NCBI GenBank assembly: GCA_007120565.1
Contig: SKNK01000057.1
Coordinates: 1 to 6,751 of the forward strand
Source: Nitriliruptoraceae bacterium
GTDB lineage: Bacteria; Actinomycetota; Nitriliruptoria; Nitriliruptorales; Nitriliruptoraceae
DNA length: 6,751 bases
Direction: 5' to 3'
Made by a program: the position numbers and the translations under genes. The stretch's first letter is position 1; each line of letters starts with the position of its first letter. This document shows, in pieces, positions 4,789 to 6,751 of the stretch. Below the pieces are notes generated by a model. That model was not told the origin of the DNA and did not search any database. It saw nothing but the letters and a program-made list of their open reading frames with translations.

Positions 4789-5598
4789 ATGACCACCACC
4801 GACGCAACCGCGACGAAGACCCCTTCCTCGGACGGGACCGAGATCGCGTGGTTCACCAGCGGCGATGGGCCGCCACTGGTCCTGGTCCACGGCGTGCTCG
4901 GAGACCACGCACGGTGGGACGTGCTACGTCCTCACCTCGAACCACACTTCACGGTCCACGCCATGGACCGGCGGGGCCGCGGTGCCAGCGGGGATGCCGA
5001 TGACTACGACGTCGAGCGCGAGTTCGAGGACGTCGCCGCGGTCGTCGATGCCGTTGCCTCCGACACGGGCGGTCCGGTCGACGTCTACGGCCACTCGGGC
5101 GGGGCGAGTTTCGCGCTCGGGGCAGCAACGTTGACCACCAACCTCCGCCGGTTGGTGCTCTACGAGCCGGCGCTGGACTCGAGCGCCTTGGTGACGGACG
5201 AACAGCTGGAGCGCATCGATGCGCTGTTGGCAGCCGGCGACCCCGATGCGGTGGTCGAGATGTTCTGTCGCGAGGTGCTGCACATGGACGACGACGCGAT
5301 CGCGACCTACCGGGCCCAGCCCTCGTGGGAAGCGCGCGTCGCGGCCGCCCACACCCTGCCACGGGAGCTGGGGATCCCGGCGGACCAGCTGTTCGACCGT
5401 CATCGGGCCGCACAGGTCAGCGTGCCGGTCCTGCTGTTCCAAGGCAGCGCGACCCCGACCGGGTTCAAGGATGCACTGGCGCACGTCGCCGCGACGCTGC
5501 CGGATGCCCGGGTCGTCGACCTCGACGGCCAAGGACACACCGCCGACGTACTGGCACCCGAGCTGGTGGCCGCGGAGCTCTCCGCCTTCTTGCGCTGA
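4789..5598 (+). CDS. Alpha/beta hydrolase, copy 1
   Basis: This is a 269-residue cytosolic alpha/beta-fold hydrolase with no signal peptide. It shows the oxyanion HG loop (H34-G35), the DRRGRGASG turn (60-68), a canonical nucleophile elbow G101-H-S103-G-G105 and the general-base H250 (GQGHTAD). The position expected for the acid after the strand VPVLLFQG reads SATP, so A221 stands where copy 2 has D226. The charge relay may be incomplete unless another acid (for example E or D after strand 6, near YEPALD) substitutes. The family includes esterases, haloperoxidase-like enzymes and lactonases; the substrate cannot be read from sequence. ATG 4789 has a weak AGGG five bases upstream. It is followed at a 91-base gap by a close paralogue, and preceded by the HD-LuxR gene and a palindrome, which suggests common control. 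Confidence 0.88.
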   Translation: MTTTDATATKTPSSDGTEIAWFTSGDGPPLVLVHGVLGDHARWDVLRPHLEPHFTVHAMDRRGRGASGDADDYDVEREFEDVAAVVDAVASDTGGPVDVYGHSGGASFALGAATLTTNLRRLVLYEPALDSSALVTDEQLERIDALLAAGDPDAVVEMFCREVLHMDDDAIATYRAQPSWEARVAAAHTLPRELGIPADQLFDRHRAAQVSVPVLLFQGSATPTGFKDALAHVAATLPDARVVDLDGQGHTADVLAPELVAAELSAFLR

Positions 5599-5609
5599 GC
5601 GGCGACCGG

Positions 5610-5633
5610 CCCACCGACCGACCCACCGACCGA
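5610..5633. repeat. Perfect 2 x 12-base tandem repeat
   Basis: CCCACCGACCGA is repeated twice head to tail in the 91-base gap between the two hydrolase genes, 11 bases after the first stop. It probably arose by replication slippage and is not self-complementary, so it is not a terminator. No function is evident. Confidence 0.7.
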
Positions 5634-5689
5634 GACGGGCGCACCTCCCGCACGACCTCGAGAGCAGCAACCGACCCATGGAGGACACG

Positions 5690-6517
5690 ATGAGCAAGGA
5701 CCGGGACACCCACACGATCGCACACACGACCTCGCGTGACGGCACCTGGATCGCGTGGTTCACCAGCGGCGACGGCCCACCTCTGCTGCTGATCCACGGC
5801 AGCGCGGGCGACCACAGCCGGTGGGACACGCTACGTCCCCATCTGGAGCCGCACTTCACGGTCCACGCGATGGACCGGCGCGGGCGGGGCGCCAGCGGCG
5901 ACGGCCCGGAGTACGCCATCGAACGCGAGCACGAGGACGTCGCCGCCGTCATCGATGCCATCGCCGAGGAGCACGGCCAGCCGGTCGACGTCTACGCCCA
6001 CTCCCACGGCGGGTACGCGGCCTTCGGGGCCCCACCGCTGGCCACCAGACTGCGGCGGCTGGTGCTCTACGAGGCCTGGCCGATGGAGGACCCCTCGGCG
6101 ATCACCCCACCCATGGAGTTCGTGGAACGGATGGAGGCGCTGCTCGCCGAGGGCAAGGACGAACAGGTCGTCGAGACGCTCTTCCGCGACGCGGTCGGCT
6201 CCACCGAGGAGGAGCTGGAGATCGTGCGTTCCCAGCCGTCGTGGCCAGGTCGCGTCGCCGCTGCCCACACGCTCCCACGCGAGCTGCGGGTGCACGACGA
6301 ACACCGCTTCGACCCGAGGCAAGCGGCCCGGATCACGGTCCCGACGCTGCTGCTGGTGGGCGCCGACGCCCCCGACCGCTTCCAGCCACAACCCGTCCTC
6401 GAGGCGCTGCCCGACGGCCACATCGCCGAGCTTGCGGGCCAGGAACACGAGGCGGACATCGTTGCCCCCGAGCTCGTCGCGGAACAGCTGGTCGCCTTCC
6501 TCCGGGACGACACCTGA
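5690..6517 (+). CDS. Alpha/beta hydrolase, copy 2
   Basis: This 275-residue paralogue of the preceding hydrolase shares long identical blocks (AWFTSGDGPPL, LRPHLEPHFTVHAMDRRG, RRLVLYE and AAHTLPREL), so it arose by tandem duplication. The oxyanion loop is H36-G37. The nucleophile elbow is A103-H-S105-H-G107, where the first Gly of the usual G-x-S-x-G is replaced by Ala, tolerated in some alpha/beta hydrolases. D226 (VGADAPDRF) is the likely catalytic acid and H253 (GQEHEAD) the base, so the triad Ser-Asp-His looks complete. ATG 5690 is chosen because GGAGG lies five bases upstream; that same GGAGG is inside the alternative ATG at 5678, which is therefore unlikely. The protein has no signal peptide or membrane segment. 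Substrate unknown; an esterase or lactonase-like role is inference. It converges with the gene at the right edge. Confidence 0.88.
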   Translation: MSKDRDTHTIAHTTSRDGTWIAWFTSGDGPPLLLIHGSAGDHSRWDTLRPHLEPHFTVHAMDRRGRGASGDGPEYAIEREHEDVAAVIDAIAEEHGQPVDVYAHSHGGYAAFGAPPLATRLRRLVLYEAWPMEDPSAITPPMEFVERMEALLAEGKDEQVVETLFRDAVGSTEEELEIVRSQPSWPGRVAAAHTLPRELRVHDEHRFDPRQAARITVPTLLLVGADAPDRFQPQPVLEALPDGHIAELAGQEHEADIVAPELVAEQLVAFLRDDT

Positions 6518-6591
6518 CCGGCACCCGATGGGCGTCCGACCGGCGCTGATGACCCGGCACCCGCCCGGCGCAACCGCGGAACAGCCACCTA

Positions 6592-6751
6592 CTACCTCGA
6601 CGGGAGCGAACCTCGAAGCACGGCGCCGAGCGTACTGGGCCGCAGAAGCAGGCTCGGCGGATCGACCAGGACCACGACTCGGAGCAACCGTCCGGTGAGC
6701 CGCGGGTCGTCCGCGGCCGCGGCCTGCAACCGGGCGAGGTAGCGGTTCAGC
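6592..6751 (-). CDS. C-terminal end of an FAD-dependent oxidoreductase-like protein (partial)
   Basis: The last 52 codons of a minus-strand gene that enters from the right edge end in two consecutive TAG stops (6594-6592 and 6591-6589). The visible residues start LNRYLARLQAAAADDPRLTG, then LLRVVVLVDPPSLLLRP. This pattern (N-x-YL...hdp...fl.v..L..PP..Ll.P) matches the C-terminal end of FAD-dependent monooxygenases and related squalene-epoxidase-like or geranylgeranyl-reductase-like oxidoreductases, as I recall that family. The flavin-binding N-terminus lies outside the window, so the product name is a guess from the tail alone. It converges with the second hydrolase gene across a 74-base spacer lacking an obvious terminator. 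Confidence 0.6.
   Translation of the reverse strand, partial: LNRYLARLQAAAADDPRLTGRLLRVVVLVDPPSLLLRPSTLGAVLRGSLPSR

Noticed and set aside
3635..4807. Long minus-strand open frame opposite the HD-LuxR gene
   Set aside because: High-GC antisense artefact: composition is Arg/Val/Gly/His-biased without any motif, while the forward frame carries complete HD ligands and a LuxR domain.
5219..5689. N-terminal extension of hydrolase copy 2 back to 5219
   Set aside because: The extension is the shifted frame of hydrolase copy 1; the start at 5690 has GGAGG at ideal spacing and aligns with the start of copy 1.
4924..5961. Minus-strand open frame across both hydrolases
   Set aside because: It spans two unambiguous forward genes and the gap between them, and its product is low-complexity.

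Overview
This is a high-GC actinobacterial window with strong third-position G/C bias, GTG starts, GGAGG-type ribosome binding sites and SLH repeats of the GITTG...VTRAQM type. Those repeats are common in early-branching actinobacterial classes such as Nitriliruptoria and Acidimicrobiia, but the exact class is inference. I see no RNA gene, CRISPR array, transposase or integrase. Gene density is normal, and no gene-free stretch exceeds about 225 bases.

Left part (1-1770, genes on the minus strand). Reading right to left, a promoter overlapped by a near-perfect CsoR-family operator (1624-1639) drives a small VKOR-like membrane thiol/quinone oxidoreductase. This is followed by a CsoR/CstR-family repressor and, with a 4-base stop/start overlap, a short ORF that looks like a fused scrap of a beta-propeller and an SLH repeat. 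The repressor keeps both conserved Cys residues but lacks the copper-ligand His, so it resembles persulfide sensors more than copper sensors. The VKOR-like protein has only its CPFC pair. Together they look like an autoregulated redox or sulfur-stress unit.

Middle part (1771-2953). A secreted SLH plus M15 peptidase gene reads forward, but its signal peptide and its catalytic part lie in different frames, joined at a run of six C. It is either a frameshifted gene or carries a sequencing error. It converges on a minus-strand gene for a small two-helix membrane protein.

Right part (2954-6751). A palindrome-rich divergent spacer leads to a long forward gene that joins two HD-type halves to a C-terminal LuxR helix-turn-helix. 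Next come two tandemly duplicated alpha/beta hydrolases whose active sites have each drifted in a different way. An imperfect 18-base palindrome precedes the pair. The HD-LuxR protein is the obvious candidate regulator of the hydrolases. The right edge cuts a minus-strand gene whose visible C-terminus resembles FAD-dependent monooxygenases or oxidoreductases.
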